Shown in pieces: positions 13,089 to 13,467 of a DNA stretch of 13,467 bases. Made by a program: the position numbers and the translations under genes. Under the pieces are notes generated by a model. That model saw nothing but the letters and a program-made list of their open reading frames with translations. It had not been told where the DNA came from and made no database searches. How positions within the stretch are numbered: the stretch's first letter is position 1; each line of letters starts with the position of its first letter. The stretch is from an uncultured Lachnospiraceae bacterium (lineage in GTDB: Bacteria > Bacillota_A > Clostridia > Lachnospirales > Lachnospiraceae), in assembly GCA_949957035.1 (NCBI GenBank), contig CATLIP010000032.1, positions 1-13,467 of the forward strand. The letters are read 5' to 3'.

Positions 13089-13137
13089 CTATTCTTAACT
13101 GGAATTTGTACTGCAAATGAAGTTAGGAGTTATGATT

Positions 13138-13467
13138 ATGAATATTGAACATTTGACTAGAAATGGAATTAATCTTGCAGTTGTTTCCAGTGACGAGACG
13201 GTGATTACTGATACACAGTCAGCTTTAGACCTGGCAATGACCGTTAAGTATGAGACAAATGCAGAAAACATAGTAATAGATAAGAATATTATTTGCGAGG
13301 AGTTCTTCATCCTTAGTACAGGCATAGCGGGTGAGATTCTTCAGAAGTTTATTAATTATCATGTGAAGGTCGCTGTTTATGGGGACTATTCACATTATAC
13401 CAGTAAGCCTCTTAAGGACTTTATCTATGAGGCCAATCACGGGAAAGACTTCTTTTTCGTGGCGACC
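13138..13467 (+). CDS. DUF4180 domain protein, cut by the window end
   Basis: 110 codons are visible and the frame is open at the window edge. The text matches what I know of DUF4180: an N-terminal NIEHLTRNGINLAVVSSDE, a TDTQSALDLAMTVKYETNAENIVIDKN segment, then EEFFILSTGIAGEILQKFINYHVKVAVYGDYS, and KPLKDFIYEANHGKDFFFV. The family is a single small domain of about 120 residues, so little is missing. It is a soluble protein of unknown function, often next to transcription regulators. ATG 13138 is preferred over ATG 13132, because AGGAG (13125-13129) lies 8 bases before 13138 but only 2 before 13132. It has its own promoter, so it is independent of the radical SAM gene. Confidence 0.88.
   Translation, partial: MNIEHLTRNGINLAVVSSDETVITDTQSALDLAMTVKYETNAENIVIDKNIICEEFFILSTGIAGEILQKFINYHVKVAVYGDYSHYTSKPLKDFIYEANHGKDFFFVAT

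Overview
The window looks like chromosomal core-plus-accessory DNA from a Gram-positive anaerobe of the Clostridia, most likely family Lachnospiraceae. The reasons are a KPGKG-type EF-P, a DUF5688 protein (a family I associate mainly with Lachnospiraceae), strong AGGAGG-type ribosome binding sites, a DegV/TetR pair, a DUF4180 protein, and no CCA encoded at the tRNA 3' end. The species cannot be named from this sequence alone. I see no CRISPR array, insertion sequence, prophage or rRNA.

Layout. (1) 1-1700: efp (start at the window edge), its terminator, then a DUF5688 protein behind a leader that can fold. (2) 1761-5699: a translation block made of a tRNA-Arg(CCG), a small membrane-anchored unknown protein, argS and an AlaX-L type alanyl-tRNA editing protein. 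A tRNA lies just upstream of the synthetase that charges it. (3) 5700-7770: an HtrA-type membrane-anchored serine protease behind a direct-repeat control region, then a zinc-ribbon, tail-anchored acidic protein with its own near-consensus promoter, ended by a strong hairpin. (4) 7706-8186: a gene-free stretch with two perfect hairpins and, on the minus strand, a good promoter and Shine-Dalgarno that lead into no gene. (5) 8187-9842: a TetR regulator and a divergent DegV fatty-acid-binding protein with a palindromic operator candidate between them. (6) 9924-12005: a minus-strand GyrI-like/DUF3795 fusion, and a TetR-flavodoxin operon whose promoter lies inside a perfect 45-bp palindrome. (7) 12113-13467: an SPL-family radical SAM protein and a DUF4180 gene cut by the window end.

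How they work together. The first 5.7 kb serves translation: EF-P relieves stalling at proline runs, ArgS charges tRNA-Arg, and AlaX-L removes mischarged amino acids from tRNA-Ala. HtrA handles misfolded proteins at the cell surface. From 8.2 kb on there are small sensor-effector modules: TetR with DegV (probably lipid uptake), a ligand-binding GyrI-like domain with a Cys-rich tail, and TetR with a flavodoxin-like protein (probably redox). No single multi-gene system unites the window. The most unusual signals are regulatory DNA: the 45-bp palindrome, the TetR/DegV operator, the palindrome at the zinc-ribbon gene and the orphan minus-strand promoter.

Several genes have in-frame start codons upstream of the ribosome binding site. 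I chose the start that follows the Shine-Dalgarno sequence in each case. All function calls come from reading motifs by eye; no database search was run.
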